64,000 nt of DNA from DATLWN01 sp964492895 (GCA_964492895.1 CAZBLR010000008.1:1-64000); one strand, 5' to 3'; numbered from the stretch's first letter, positions 46,432 through 56,054 are shown. Notes: generated from the sequence alone by a model not told the origin. Program-made: numbers and translations.

Positions 46432-47231
46432 TGCGCGTGATCGTCGTCGGCGCCTCCGGGCGCATGGGCCGGATGCTGGTGCGTGCCATCAGCGAGGCCG
46501 AGGGTGCCGAACTGGTCGGGGCCACCGAGCGGCCGGGATCCGGCTGGATCGGCCAGGATGTTGGCACGCTGGCGGGCCTGTCCGGGCTCGGGGTGACGGT
46601 CGTCGATGCCCTGGATGCCTGTCCCGAAGCCGATGTCATCATCGATTTTACGGCCCCGCAGGCCACGCTGGCGCATGCGGCCTTCGCCGCCGGCAAGGGC
46701 ATGCGCATGGTCATCGGTACCACGGGCTTCGAGCCGGAGATGTTGGCGGAGCTCAAGAAGACGCTGGCCGGCGTGCCGGTGGTCATGGCGGCCAATTATT
46801 CGGTCGGCGTGACGCTGGCGCTGGAGCTGATCCGCCAGGCGGCCGCCGTGCTCGGCGAGGATTACGATGCCGAGATCTTCGAGGCGCACCACAAGCACAA
46901 GGTCGATGCCCCGTCCGGCACGGCGCTGGCCATGGGCCGGGCCCTGGCCGACGGGCGCGGCGTGGATCTGGACGATGCGGCCGTCTATGCCCGCCAGGGC
47001 ATCACCGGCCCGCGCCAGCCCGGAAGCATCGGTTTCTCGGTGATCCGTGCCGGCAATATCGTCGGCGAGCATTCGGCGAAGTTCGTCTCCGATGAGGAAC
47101 GCGTGGAGATCAACCACATCGCATCCGACCGCATGGTGTTCGCGCGCGGCGCGGTGCGCGCCGCCGGCTGGCTGATGGATCAGAAGCCGGGCTGGTACGA
47201 CATGCGCGATGTGCTCGGTCTCAGGGACTGA
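46428..47231 (+). CDS. dapB: 4-hydroxy-tetrahydrodipicolinate reductase
   Basis: A 267-residue reductase of lysine/diaminopimelate synthesis. The N-terminal NAD(P) fold has VVGASGRMGRMLVRAI; the catalytic region has EAHHKHKVDAPSGTALAMG, with the HH and K residues used for substrate binding. It is translationally coupled to dnaJ (ATGA overlap), an order seen in several gammaproteobacteria. It ends in a 60-base gap containing a GC-rich hairpin (CGGCCGC/GCGGCCG) without a T run. Confidence 0.96.
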   Translation: MMRVIVVGASGRMGRMLVRAISEAEGAELVGATERPGSGWIGQDVGTLAGLSGLGVTVVDALDACPEADVIIDFTAPQATLAHAAFAAGKGMRMVIGTTGFEPEMLAELKKTLAGVPVVMAANYSVGVTLALELIRQAAAVLGEDYDAEIFEAHHKHKVDAPSGTALAMGRALADGRGVDLDDAAVYARQGITGPRQPGSIGFSVIRAGNIVGEHSAKFVSDEERVEINHIASDRMVFARGAVRAAGWLMDQKPGWYDMRDVLGLRD

Positions 47232-47292
47232 CGTTCCGAACCTCTGTGTCGGCGACCGGCCGCTTGCGGCCGCCACGCGTGGGCGCTAGACC

Positions 47293-48321
47293 ATGGACAT
47301 GAGTGATTCATCGTTGCGCGACATCACCGTGATAGGGGCGGGCCCCGCCGGCATGTATGCCGTGTTCTGCGCGGCCATGCAGGATCTGAGCTGCCATCTG
47401 GTCGACGCCTTGCCCGAGCTCGGCGGGCAGTTGGCGGCGCTGTACCCGGACAAGCCGATCTACGATCTGCCCGGTTTCCCCGACATCCTGGCCGGCCAGT
47501 TCTGCGAGCACCTGAAGCAGCAGATGCACCCTGCGCAACCGAACACGGTGCTGGGCGAGCGCGTCGTCGGCATCGACGGCGAGCCCGGCGCCATGCGCTG
47601 CCATACCGACTCCGGCCGGGTGCTGGCATCGTCGGTCGTGCTGCTGGCCGGCGGCAAGGGCGCGTTCAAGCCGCGCCGGCCCGGCATCGACGGCATCGAG
47701 CCGTACGAGGGCAAGAGCGTGTTTCTGAGCGTGCCGAAAGGCTTCGACTGGGCGGGCAAGCGCGTGGTCGTGCAGGGCGGCGGCGATTCGGCGCTCGATT
47801 GGGCGGTGCGCCTGGTCGAGCTGGGGGCCGAGGTGGCGCTGGTGCATCGACGGGGCTCGTTCCGGGCCCATCCGCGGACGGTGAGCCAGTTCCGGGAGCT
47901 GGCCGAGGCGGGCAAGGCCCGCATGCTGGTGCCGGCGAGCGTGCGTACCCTGTCGGGAGATCAGGCATCGGGCCGGTTGCAGACGCTTATCCTGAACACG
48001 CCGGACGGGGAAATGGCGCTTGCAACCGACATCTGGCTACCCTTGCTCGGCGTGCTCAGTGATCCGGGGCCGATGGCCGACTGGGGGCTCGATATGGCCG
48101 ACGGGCGCATTCCGGTCGATCCCGCGGCGATGACGACCGTCCGTCCCGGCATCCATGCCATCGGCGATCTCGTCACCTATGCCGGCAAATACGATCTTCT
48201 GGTCACCGGCTTCGCCGAGGCGGCGGTCGCCGCGCGCGCCATGTTTTCCGTGTGCCGGCCCGGTCAGCGACTGTCGCACGAGTTCTCGACACACAAGGGC
48301 ATCCCGCACCTCCCCGTCTGA
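47293..48321 (+). CDS. ferredoxin/flavodoxin-NADP+ reductase, TrxR-like
   Basis: A 342-residue flavoprotein with an FAD-binding VIGAGPAGMYAVFCA, an NAD(P)-binding VVVQGGGDSALDWAVRLVELG and a C-terminal FAD motif HAIGDLVTYAGKYDLLVTGFAEAA. It resembles thioredoxin reductase but lacks the CxxC redox pair, which defines the TrxR-like FNR class. The sequence YDLPGFPDILAGQFCEHLKQQ and the C-terminal FSTHKGIPHLPV also fit that class. It would pass electrons between NADPH and ferredoxin or flavodoxin. It is a stand-alone gene between dapB and the beta-oxidation operon. Confidence 0.85.
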   Translation: MDMSDSSLRDITVIGAGPAGMYAVFCAAMQDLSCHLVDALPELGGQLAALYPDKPIYDLPGFPDILAGQFCEHLKQQMHPAQPNTVLGERVVGIDGEPGAMRCHTDSGRVLASSVVLLAGGKGAFKPRRPGIDGIEPYEGKSVFLSVPKGFDWAGKRVVVQGGGDSALDWAVRLVELGAEVALVHRRGSFRAHPRTVSQFRELAEAGKARMLVPASVRTLSGDQASGRLQTLILNTPDGEMALATDIWLPLLGVLSDPGPMADWGLDMADGRIPVDPAAMTTVRPGIHAIGDLVTYAGKYDLLVTGFAEAAVAARAMFSVCRPGQRLSHEFSTHKGIPHLPV

Positions 48322-48425
48322 TTTCGCACCTTGCCCGGACCTGCCGTTTGCGCTTGTATGGCATGCACGCGCGGCTTGCGCCGGCACAGGCTTTGCACTA
48401 CTAGATACCACGATAGGGGTGATGC

Positions 48426-49781
48426 ATGGCGGTCAAACGCGGGACGGTTCCACGGCAGACGACACGGCAGCGGCAGCCCGATCCGCGCGAGGTCGTCGTC
48501 GTGGCCGGGGTGCGCACGCCGATGGGCAAGTTCGGGGGCTATTTCGCCCGGATGACCGCCGTCGACCTGGCGGCGGTGGCGATCCGCGAGCTGATGGCAA
48601 GATCGCCGGTCGGCACCGAGCAGCTGGATGCGGTCATCATCGGCAATGTCATCCAGCCGGCCGATGCGGCCAATATCGCGCGCGTCATCGCGCTGACGGC
48701 CGGCGTGCCGCGCCGGGTGCCGGCCCATACCGTGCACCGCAACTGTGCTTCCGGCATGCAGGCCGTGACGGACGCGGCGGAGAAGATCCAGGCCGGGCGG
48801 GCGGATGTGGTGCTGGCCGGCGGCGTGGAATCGATGAGCCATGCCCCGCTGCTGTTCCACGACGATTTCCGGGTCGCCCTCTCGCGCCTGCAGCGCGCCA
48901 AGGGGATCGCCGCCAGGGCGAGGGGCCTCATGGACGTCGGGCGGGCGCACTGGCGGCCGCGCGCGGCCCTGCTCGAGGGGCTGACCGATCCGACCGTGAA
49001 CCTGAACATGGGCCAGACCGCCGAGGTGCTGGCGCGCGAGTTCGCCATCACGCGGCGGGAACAGGATGCATTCTCGCTGGCCAGCCACCAGCGCGCGGAT
49101 GCGGCCTGGAACGACGGCTGGTTCGACGAGGAGGTGGTGCACGTCTTCCCCGAGCCGAGCTATGTGCCGGTGCACCGGGATGAAGGCATCCGCGCCGGCC
49201 AGACGATCGAGGCCCTGACCAAGCTCAAGCCGGCGTTCGAGAAGCCGCTCGGGACGGTGACGCCCGGCAACAGCTCCCAGATCACCGATGGCGCGGCGAT
49301 GCTGCTGCTGACGCACCGGCAGAAGGCCGAGGCCGAGGGCTGGCCGATCCTCGGCCACCTGTACGACTGGGAGTACGCCGGCTGCGATCCGGCACGCATG
49401 GGCCTGGGGCCGGTGCATGCCAGCCATCGCCTGCTGAGCCGTCGCGGCATGGGCATGCGGCAGATGGACCGGGTGGAGATCAACGAGGCCTTCGCGGCGC
49501 AGGTGCTGGCCTGCCTGAAGGCCATGGAATCGAAGTCATTCGCCGAGCGCGCGCTCGGCGGCGCAGCGCCGATGGGTGCCCCCGACGCCGAGCGCCTGAA
49601 CGTGCACGGCGGCGCCGTGGCCATGGGGCATCCGGTCGGCATGTCCGGGGCGCGCCTGGTGCTGACGCTGCTGCGCCAGCTCAAGCGGGACACGGGCGGC
49701 GGCTTCGGACTGGCCACGCTGTGCGTCGGCGGCGGCCAGGGCGGTGCGGTGCTGGTGGGGAGTGAACCATGGAAGTCCTGA
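48426..49781 (+). CDS. fadI: acetyl-CoA acyltransferase (thiolase, FadI-like)
   Basis: A 451-residue thiolase. The nucleophilic Cys is C107 in HRNCASGMQA; the catalytic His is in VHGGAVAMGHPVGMSGARL and the second Cys in CVGGGQGGAV. The N-terminus has a polar extension of about 20 residues before VVVVAGVRTPMGKF. It catalyses the last step of fatty-acid beta-oxidation, releasing acetyl-CoA. The FadJ-like gene begins 13 bases before its stop codon, so it is the first gene of a three-gene coupled operon. Confidence 0.9.
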   Translation: MAVKRGTVPRQTTRQRQPDPREVVVVAGVRTPMGKFGGYFARMTAVDLAAVAIRELMARSPVGTEQLDAVIIGNVIQPADAANIARVIALTAGVPRRVPAHTVHRNCASGMQAVTDAAEKIQAGRADVVLAGGVESMSHAPLLFHDDFRVALSRLQRAKGIAARARGLMDVGRAHWRPRAALLEGLTDPTVNLNMGQTAEVLAREFAITRREQDAFSLASHQRADAAWNDGWFDEEVVHVFPEPSYVPVHRDEGIRAGQTIEALTKLKPAFEKPLGTVTPGNSSQITDGAAMLLLTHRQKAEAEGWPILGHLYDWEYAGCDPARMGLGPVHASHRLLSRRGMGMRQMDRVEINEAFAAQVLACLKAMESKSFAERALGGAAPMGAPDAERLNVHGGAVAMGHPVGMSGARLVLTLLRQLKRDTGGGFGLATLCVGGGQGGAVLVGSEPWKS

Positions 49782-51847
49782 GCCTGAAACGTGAGGGCGA
49801 TACCGCCCGGCTGGTGTTTGCGCGCAGCGACAAGGCGGTCAATGTGCTCGATGCCGCCTGCATGGAGCAGCTCGAGGCGCAGCTTGCCGCCCTGGAGCAG
49901 GAGCCGCCGCGCCTGCTGGTCGTCGAAAGCGCCATGCCCGGCTGTTTCGTCGCCGGCGCCGACATCGATGCGATCGCTGCGGTCACGGATGCCGGCGAGG
50001 CGCAGCGGCTGGCCGAGCGCGGGCAGTCCCTGTGCCGGCGCATCGAGGATCTGCCGTCGATCTCGGTGGCGGTGGTGAACGGCGCCTGCATGGGCGGCGG
50101 CCTGGAACTGGCGCTGGCCTGCGACCACATCATCGCCGTGCGTGACGGCAAGACGCAATTGGCGCTGCCCGAGATCAAGATCGGCATCCACCCGGGCTTC
50201 GGCGGCTGCGTGCGCCTGCCGCGGCGCGTGGGCTGGCCCCGGGCCGTGGAGATGATCATGAGCGGCCGGCCTGTCGACGCCGAGCGGGCGCGCAGGATCG
50301 GGCTGGCGGCCCTGGCCTGCCATCCGGAGCAGATCGAGGCGGCGGTGCAGCACGCGGCGGCGCTCGGCAAGGCGCGCCGCCGCGGGGTGCGTCCGCGCTG
50401 GCTGCGCCTGTGGCCGGCGAGGCGCCTGTTCTTCTCGCAGGCCAGGAAACGGACCTTCGCGCACTTCAGGCACCTGGAGCTTGCGGACAGCTATCCGGCG
50501 GTACCGGCGGCGCTAAACCTGCTCGAGGAGATCGTGGGTCTCGCCGACGGCCAGGCCTACGCACGTGAGGCCGAGTCGCTGGGGCGCCTCGCGGTCACCC
50601 CGACCTGCAAGAACCTGATCCGTGTCTTCCATCTGGGCCAGGCCCTGACCAAGCAGGAAGCGGTGAAGCGGGGCAGGGAAGCGGCGAAGGCGATCGGGCA
50701 TACGGCAGTCTTCGGGGCCGGTGCCATGGGCAGCGGCATCGCCTGGGTGGCGACCAGGACCGGCGATGTCGACCTGCACGATGTCTCGGAGGAGGCGGTC
50801 GGGCGCGGCCTGAAGGCCATCGCGCGCTTCGCCAGGCGCGATGCCGGACGCATGCGCCGCATCCGTCCGGTACTCGACCGCTCCGGCCTCGGCCGTTGCG
50901 GGGCGGTGATCGAGGCCGTGCTCGAGGACATGGAGATCAAGCGTCAGTTGTGGAGCGAGGTCGAGAAGGCCGTCCATCCCGGGACGCTGCTGCTGACCAA
51001 CACCTCCTCGCTGTCCGTCAGCGAGATGCAGAAGCATGCCCTGCATCCGGAACGTATGGCCGGCCTGCATTTTTTCAACCCGGCACCGAAGATGCCGCTG
51101 GTCGAGGTGGTGGCCGGCGCCAAGACGGCGGCAAACGTGCTCGATACGACGGCGGCGCTGGCTGCCGCCTGGGGCAAGTATCCGGTGATCGTCGCCGATC
51201 GGCCGGGGTTTCTGGTCAACCGCTGCCTGATGCCCTACATGGCGGCGGCATTGTCACTGGTGGAGCGGGGCCAGAAGCCCCAGCACGTGGACGGGGCGCT
51301 GAAGGCCTTCGGCATGCCGATGGGGGCCCTTGAGCTGGCCGACCGCGTCGGGCTGGACATCTGCCTGCATGTCGGGCGCCATCTGTCCGAGGCCTTCGGC
51401 GAGCGCTTCGCCATGCCCGGCTGGTTCTCGCGCATGGTCGACGATGGCCTGCTCGGGGAGAAATCCGGGCGTGGCTTCTTCGTCTACGCCAACGGGGACA
51501 TCAGTGGCCTGAACCCGGACCTGCCGCAATACCTCAGTACCGTGGATACGGCCGAACGCGAATCGAATGCCGATATCGGCCACGATGCGGCCTCCCCGAT
51601 GCCGGATACGGCCGTCGTGCATGCCTGTATGGTGCCGATGCTGATCGAGGCCCTGGCCTGCCTGGGCGAGGGCACCGTGGCTGCGCCCGACCAGCTCGAC
51701 GCCGCCCTGGTGTTCGGTATCGGCTTCCCGCCGTTCCGTGGTGGGCTGCTGCATTATTTCGCGGGCATGCCCAGGGATGAACCGGGCAAGCTGATCAGCG
51801 GGCTGGGCCTGGAGTTGCCGTCGAATCTTGACGCCATCCATGGCTGA
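49769..51847 (+). CDS. fadJ: enoyl-CoA hydratase / 3-hydroxyacyl-CoA dehydrogenase (FadJ-like)
   Basis: A 692-residue bifunctional enzyme. The N-terminal crotonase domain carries the oxyanion-hole and Glu motifs NGACMGGGLELALACD and LPEIKIGIHPGFGG. The dehydrogenase part has the Rossmann motif VFGAGAMGSGIAW (about residue 315), HFFNPAPKMPLVEVV with the catalytic His, and FLVNRCLMPYM. The C-terminal domain ends with FGIGFPPFRGGLLHYF. It converts trans-2-enoyl-CoA to 3-ketoacyl-CoA. It overlaps the thiolase gene by 13 bases and the acyl-CoA synthetase gene by 8. Confidence 0.92.
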   Translation: MEVLSLKREGDTARLVFARSDKAVNVLDAACMEQLEAQLAALEQEPPRLLVVESAMPGCFVAGADIDAIAAVTDAGEAQRLAERGQSLCRRIEDLPSISVAVVNGACMGGGLELALACDHIIAVRDGKTQLALPEIKIGIHPGFGGCVRLPRRVGWPRAVEMIMSGRPVDAERARRIGLAALACHPEQIEAAVQHAAALGKARRRGVRPRWLRLWPARRLFFSQARKRTFAHFRHLELADSYPAVPAALNLLEEIVGLADGQAYAREAESLGRLAVTPTCKNLIRVFHLGQALTKQEAVKRGREAAKAIGHTAVFGAGAMGSGIAWVATRTGDVDLHDVSEEAVGRGLKAIARFARRDAGRMRRIRPVLDRSGLGRCGAVIEAVLEDMEIKRQLWSEVEKAVHPGTLLLTNTSSLSVSEMQKHALHPERMAGLHFFNPAPKMPLVEVVAGAKTAANVLDTTAALAAAWGKYPVIVADRPGFLVNRCLMPYMAAALSLVERGQKPQHVDGALKAFGMPMGALELADRVGLDICLHVGRHLSEAFGERFAMPGWFSRMVDDGLLGEKSGRGFFVYANGDISGLNPDLPQYLSTVDTAERESNADIGHDAASPMPDTAVVHACMVPMLIEALACLGEGTVAAPDQLDAALVFGIGFPPFRGGLLHYFAGMPRDEPGKLISGLGLELPSNLDAIHG

Positions 51848-53621
51848 AACTTCCGCCACCCCCTGTCCGGGCCTGGAACGGGCGTGCCAGGCCCGTTCCC
51901 TTGCCGACCTGCTGCTGGACATGCCCGACTCGTGGGCCGACCGGCCGCTGTTGCGCAGCCGCCAGCCGGACGGCCGCTGGACGGGCCTGAGGCGAGGCCA
52001 GGTGCGGCAATCGGTGCTGCGCATCGCCGCCTGGCTGCAGGGGCACGGCATCAAGGCCGGCGATCGCGTCGGCATCCTGTCGCACAACAAGGCCGAGTGG
52101 CTGATGGCCGATGTCGCCATCCTGGCCATCGGCGCGGTCACGGTCCCGGCCTATTTCACCGATCCCCCCGAGGCCGTGGCGCATGTGTTCAACGATGCCG
52201 GGGCGTCGCTGATCCTGGTGGAACCCGGCGAACAGCAACAGAAGCTGGCCGGCCTGGACATACCGACGCTGCCCCTGACGGGGGACGGGGAGACACTGCG
52301 GGCCATCGCCGACGACCCGTCCTGGGACGGCCGCTCCGAGGCCGTGGACATTGGGCGCGATGACCTGGCCACCCTGATCTACACCTCGGGCACGACGGGG
52401 CTGCCGAAGGGGGTCATGCTGACGCACGGCAATATCCTGTCCGACGTGGCCGCCTGCATCGAGACCGTGGCGGTGTGGCCCGATGACGTGCTGCTGTCCT
52501 TCCTGCCGGTCTCGCACGCCTTCGAGCGCACCGTCGGCCAGTTCCTGCCGCTGGCGGCCGGCGGCGAGATCGCCTACGCCGAAAGTGTGACCACCCTGCT
52601 CAGGGACATCCCGGAGGTGCGCCCGACCTTGATGATCTCGGTGCCGCGCCTGTACGAGAAGATCTATGCCGGTGTGCAGGAGTCGCTGCATCAGGGGCCG
52701 GCATTCAAGCGCATGCTGTTTGCGCAGGCCCAACGGCTGGGTAACGACCGGCGGCGCCTGCAGCAGCGGGGGAAGGACCTCGGCGGGAGCAGGGCACTGG
52801 CCTGGTGGCTGCTCGACCGGCTGGTCAACGCGCAGCTGCGCCGGAAGCTGGGCGGACGCCTGCGCCTGTTCGTATCGGGCGGTGCGTCGCTGAATCCGAA
52901 GATCGCCCGCTTCCTGCTTTCGGCCGGCATCACGGTGCTCCCCGGGTACGGCCTGACCGAGGCCTCGCCGGTGGTGAGCGTGAATCCCTTGCAGCGGATC
53001 AAGCCGGATACGGTGGGGCCGGCCCTGCCCGGCGTCGAGCTGAAGCTGTCGGAGGAGGGCGAGCTGCTGGCACGCGGTCCGATGGTCATGAAAGGCTACT
53101 GGAACCGGCCGCGGGAAACGGCGGAGTCGATCGATGCCGACGGCTGGCTGCACACCGGCGACAAGGCCGTCATCGATACCGATGGCTACGTGCGTATCGT
53201 CGACCGGGTCAAGGAGATCATGGTGCTTTCCAACGGCGAGAACGTGCCGCCGGCCGTGGTCGAGCAGCATCTGGCGCTGGATCCCTGCGTGCTGCAGGCG
53301 ATGATCATCGCCGACGGCCGCGATTATGTCGTCGCCCTGGTCGTGCCGGATGAGCCCAAGCTGCGCCAGCACTGGCAGCGTGAGCATGGACGCCCGCTGC
53401 CGGAGCAGTGGCGCCGGGATGCCGGTGTGCGCGACTGGATGCTGGAACGCATGGCCTCGGATATGCATGACCTTCCCAGCTACGCACAGGTGCAGCGCTT
53501 CATGTTCGTCGACGAGGAATGGACCCAGGAGAGCGGGCTGCTGACCCCGACGCTGAAGCTCAAGCGCCGGCTGATCGTCGACCTGCACAAGAACGATATC
53601 CGGCGCCTGTACGCCGAGTAG
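51840..53621 (+). CDS. long-chain acyl-CoA synthetase (AMP-binding)
   Basis: About 593 residues with the ANL motifs LIYTSGTTGLPKGVMLTHGN, PGYGLTEASPVVS and WLHTGDKAVIDTDGYVRIVDRVKEIM; the family catalytic Lys is probably in the C-terminal LLTPTLKLKRR. It activates fatty acids with ATP and CoA before beta-oxidation. The ATG at 51840 is preferred; a TTG at 51828 in the same frame is possible. It is the last gene of the beta-oxidation operon and converges on the AMMECR1-Memo-radical SAM operon (9-base gap). Confidence 0.92.
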   Translation: MAETSATPCPGLERACQARSLADLLLDMPDSWADRPLLRSRQPDGRWTGLRRGQVRQSVLRIAAWLQGHGIKAGDRVGILSHNKAEWLMADVAILAIGAVTVPAYFTDPPEAVAHVFNDAGASLILVEPGEQQQKLAGLDIPTLPLTGDGETLRAIADDPSWDGRSEAVDIGRDDLATLIYTSGTTGLPKGVMLTHGNILSDVAACIETVAVWPDDVLLSFLPVSHAFERTVGQFLPLAAGGEIAYAESVTTLLRDIPEVRPTLMISVPRLYEKIYAGVQESLHQGPAFKRMLFAQAQRLGNDRRRLQQRGKDLGGSRALAWWLLDRLVNAQLRRKLGGRLRLFVSGGASLNPKIARFLLSAGITVLPGYGLTEASPVVSVNPLQRIKPDTVGPALPGVELKLSEEGELLARGPMVMKGYWNRPRETAESIDADGWLHTGDKAVIDTDGYVRIVDRVKEIMVLSNGENVPPAVVEQHLALDPCVLQAMIIADGRDYVVALVVPDEPKLRQHWQREHGRPLPEQWRRDAGVRDWMLERMASDMHDLPSYAQVQRFMFVDEEWTQESGLLTPTLKLKRRLIVDLHKNDIRRLYAE

Positions 53622-53630
53622 CGTCTCAGC

Positions 53631-54701
53631 TCAGATCGCGACGGGCATGCGATGGCGGCCGTAGGCGCCGGTGAAGGCCTCGAAACGGCCGGGGATCGCG
53701 AAACCGCAGTCCGGGCAATGGCCTTCCGGGTCGAGGCGGTAGCTCGGGATGTCGTACCAGTCGCGCACGATCACCGCCGCCTTGCAATCGGGGCAGTAGG
53801 TGGTATCGCCGTCCGGGTCATGCACATTGCCGGTATAGACATAGTGCAGTCCGGCCTCCATGGCGATGGCGCGTGCCCGGCGCAGCGTGGAAGGCGGCGT
53901 ATCGGGCACGTCACGCATCTTCCAGTCCGGATGGAAGGCCGAGAAATGCAGCGGCACGTCCGCTCCCAGGTGTTCCAGCAGCCATGCGGACATGGCTCCG
54001 ATCTCGTCGTCGCCGTCGTTCTTGCCCGGGATCAGTAGCGTCGTGATCTCGAACCAGACGTCGGTCTCGTGTTTGAGGTAGACCAGCGTGTCCAGCACCG
54101 GCTGCAGGTGGCCGGCGCACAGGTCGTGGTAGAAGTCCTCGCTGAAGCCCTTCAGGTCGATGTTGGCGGCATCCATGTGCGCAAAGAATTCGTGCCTGGC
54201 CTTGGGATGGATGTAGCCGGCGGTGACGGCGATGCTCTTGATGTCCAGGCGACGGCAGGCTTCGGCGGTGTCGACCGCGTATTCGAGGAAGATCACCGGG
54301 TCGTTGTAGGTGTAGGCGATGGACTTGCTGCCGGTGGTGACGGCGGCATGGGCGATGTCGGCCGGCGAGGCCTCGGCGCTCAGGCGATCGAACTCACGTG
54401 ATTTGCTGATGTCCCAGTTCTGGCAGAACCTGCAGGTGAGGTTGCAGCCGGCGGTGCCGAAGGACAGCACGCGGCTACCCGGATAGAAATGGTTCAGCGG
54501 TTTCTTCTCGACCGGGTCGATGCAGAATCCCGAGGAACGACCGTAGGTGGTCAGCACCATCCGTTCACCCTCGCGCTTGCGCACGAAGCACAGGCCGCGT
54601 TGGCCATCGTGCAGCTTGCAGTCGCGCGGGCAGACATCGCACTGGATACGGCCGTCGTCCAGCGCATGCCAGTAGCGTGCGGGGAAATGCGCATCAGCCA
54701 T
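53631..54701 (-). CDS. amrS: AmmeMemoRadiSam system radical SAM enzyme (AmrS)
   Basis: About 356 residues with the radical SAM cluster motif CNLTCRFCQNWDISKS and an N-terminal extra cysteine set (CDVCPRDCKLHDGQRGLC). A C-terminal rubredoxin-like pair (CPDCKAAV and CPDCGFAI) is also present. These match the radical SAM protein of the AMMECR1/Memo/radical SAM system, whose reaction is not established. The ATG at 54701 has AGGGA at a suitable distance; an ATG at 54722 is too close to its AGGAG. It overlaps the AMMECR1 gene by 8 bases. Confidence 0.9.
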   Translation of the reverse strand: MADAHFPARYWHALDDGRIQCDVCPRDCKLHDGQRGLCFVRKREGERMVLTTYGRSSGFCIDPVEKKPLNHFYPGSRVLSFGTAGCNLTCRFCQNWDISKSREFDRLSAEASPADIAHAAVTTGSKSIAYTYNDPVIFLEYAVDTAEACRRLDIKSIAVTAGYIHPKARHEFFAHMDAANIDLKGFSEDFYHDLCAGHLQPVLDTLVYLKHETDVWFEITTLLIPGKNDGDDEIGAMSAWLLEHLGADVPLHFSAFHPDWKMRDVPDTPPSTLRRARAIAMEAGLHYVYTGNVHDPDGDTTYCPDCKAAVIVRDWYDIPSYRLDPEGHCPDCGFAIPGRFEAFTGAYGRHRMPVAI

Positions 54702-55254
54702 GGCGATGTCCCTGTTCGGCATACTCCTGTACCTGGTAGCGGGACAGGCGGATGCCCGGGTGCCAGAAGTCCGGCGGCAGCCCTGCCTTGCGCTTCAGCT
54801 GGGTCAGGAAGGCACGGGCATCCGGGAGCTGTTGCCACACCTGCGGCAGGAAGGTGCCGCGGCATCCCTTGAATTCGATGATCAGACCGTCCGTGCCCGG
54901 CACCAGCTGGCGGAGGGCATCGGCCTCGTCGGCCACCGGCAGCGGTTCGGCCGCACCGAGCACGGACACGGAGATGTCGATATCTCCGAACTCCGGTGCC
55001 GTCAGCGGCTGGAAGCGGAAATCACGGAAGGCGGCGGACAGCGCATTGTCCCGCACATCCTCGGCCAGCGGCCTGCGGGGGACCAGGCTGCCGATACAGC
55101 CGCGCAGACGGCCGTCCATGTGCAGGGTGACGAAGCTGGCGCCGTGCTCCAGCAACGAATCCGGCAGCGCCTGTTCCGCGGCCGGCAGGCCGAGGATGCC
55201 GGCGATGGCGGCACGGGCGATGCCCGGCAACAGCCGAGCGTCGCGGTCAACCAT
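54694..55254 (-). CDS. amrA: AmmeMemoRadiSam system protein A (AMMECR1 domain)
   Basis: A 186-residue AMMECR1-domain protein with the diagnostic LRGCIGSL segment followed by RPLAEDVRDNALSAAFRDFRF, and the C-terminal RCR/GTF-type segment FKGCRGTFLPQVWQQL. The start overlaps the Memo gene by 8 bases. The function is unknown; it is fused to or adjacent to Memo and radical SAM genes across bacteria and archaea. Confidence 0.9.
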   Translation of the reverse strand: MVDRDARLLPGIARAAIAGILGLPAAEQALPDSLLEHGASFVTLHMDGRLRGCIGSLVPRRPLAEDVRDNALSAAFRDFRFQPLTAPEFGDIDISVSVLGAAEPLPVADEADALRQLVPGTDGLIIEFKGCRGTFLPQVWQQLPDARAFLTQLKRKAGLPPDFWHPGIRLSRYQVQEYAEQGHRHG

Positions 55255-56038
55255 GGGTACGTTCCTGGAAGGCGATGGCGGCGTAGCCGACCACGCGATC
55301 CCTGTCCCCGGCTGTATCGCCGGAGTTGCACAGGTGGATCAGTACCGGTTCGAGCGGCGCGTGCTGCAGCGAATGCAGCAGGCCGTTGATGGGCGTGGCA
55401 CCGCAGGCCTGCTCATGGCTGTGGAGAATCTTGCCGGCCAGGATGTCGCTCACCGTCTTTCTGTCCAGGTTGCATGCACCGGCGTAATCAAGGTAATGCG
55501 ACAGGTCCGAGCTGACGACGATGGCCAGATCCGGTTCGCGGCGCAGGCGGTCGATGACGGCACCCACCTCCGCAACCGAGGCATCGCCGACGACCAGCGG
55601 GATCAGGCTGAACTCGCTCAGGTGGCGCTGCAAAAAGGGCAGGTGCACCTCCAGCCCATGCTCGTGGCGATGAGCGGCATCGAAGATGCCGACGCCCGGC
55701 ATGCGGATCAACTCGTCGCAGAGCGGGCGGTCCAGGGGCACCACGCCGAGCGGGGTTTCGAAGGCATCGCAATCAGGCAGAGCCAGGCCGTGCACCGGTA
55801 CGCGGTGCACGGGTCCGAGGATCGCCACCTTGCGGATGCCCCGCGGCAGGGCCTTGTAGGCACGGGCGGCGGTCGAACCGGAGTAAATATAGCCGGCATG
55901 CGGGGCGATGATGACGCGGCTGGCATGCACGCCGGCGGGCAGACTCACCTGGGCCAGCATTTTATCGACCGTCCGGGTCAGGACGGTGGCATCGGCCGGG
56001 TAGAAGCTACCGGCAACGGACGAGGAGCGGATGCGCAT
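55247..56038 (-). CDS. amrB: AmmeMemoRadiSam system protein B (Memo family)
   Basis: A 263-residue Memo-family protein starting MRIRSSSVAGSFYPAD. Positions equivalent to the human MEMO1 metal site are kept: APHAGYIYSG, LGPVHRVPVHGLAL and ACGATPINGLL (two His and a Cys), plus SSDLSHYLDY. The ATG at 56038 has AAGGATT upstream; the open frame extends nine residues further. First gene of a three-gene overlapping operon whose promoter carries a Fur-box-like sequence and a perfect TATAAT. The family is related to extradiol dioxygenases; human MEMO1 has been reported to bind copper or iron. Confidence 0.92.
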   Translation of the reverse strand: MRIRSSSVAGSFYPADATVLTRTVDKMLAQVSLPAGVHASRVIIAPHAGYIYSGSTAARAYKALPRGIRKVAILGPVHRVPVHGLALPDCDAFETPLGVVPLDRPLCDELIRMPGVGIFDAAHRHEHGLEVHLPFLQRHLSEFSLIPLVVGDASVAEVGAVIDRLRREPDLAIVVSSDLSHYLDYAGACNLDRKTVSDILAGKILHSHEQACGATPINGLLHSLQHAPLEPVLIHLCNSGDTAGDRDRVVGYAAIAFQERTHG

Positions 56039-56054
56039 AATCCTTATCATTATA
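56036..56054. promoter_or_regulatory. Fur-box-like site in the Memo operon promoter
   Basis: On the minus strand, TATAATGATAAGGATTATG matches the 19-base Fur consensus at about 15 positions. It contains the -10 hexamer TATAAT (56054-56049) and runs into the start codon. The second half-site is the weaker one. Confidence 0.55.

Noticed and set aside
48322..48425. Sigma54-like GG...GC promoter upstream of the thiolase gene
   Set aside because: The GG to GC spacing is wrong for a -24/-12 element.
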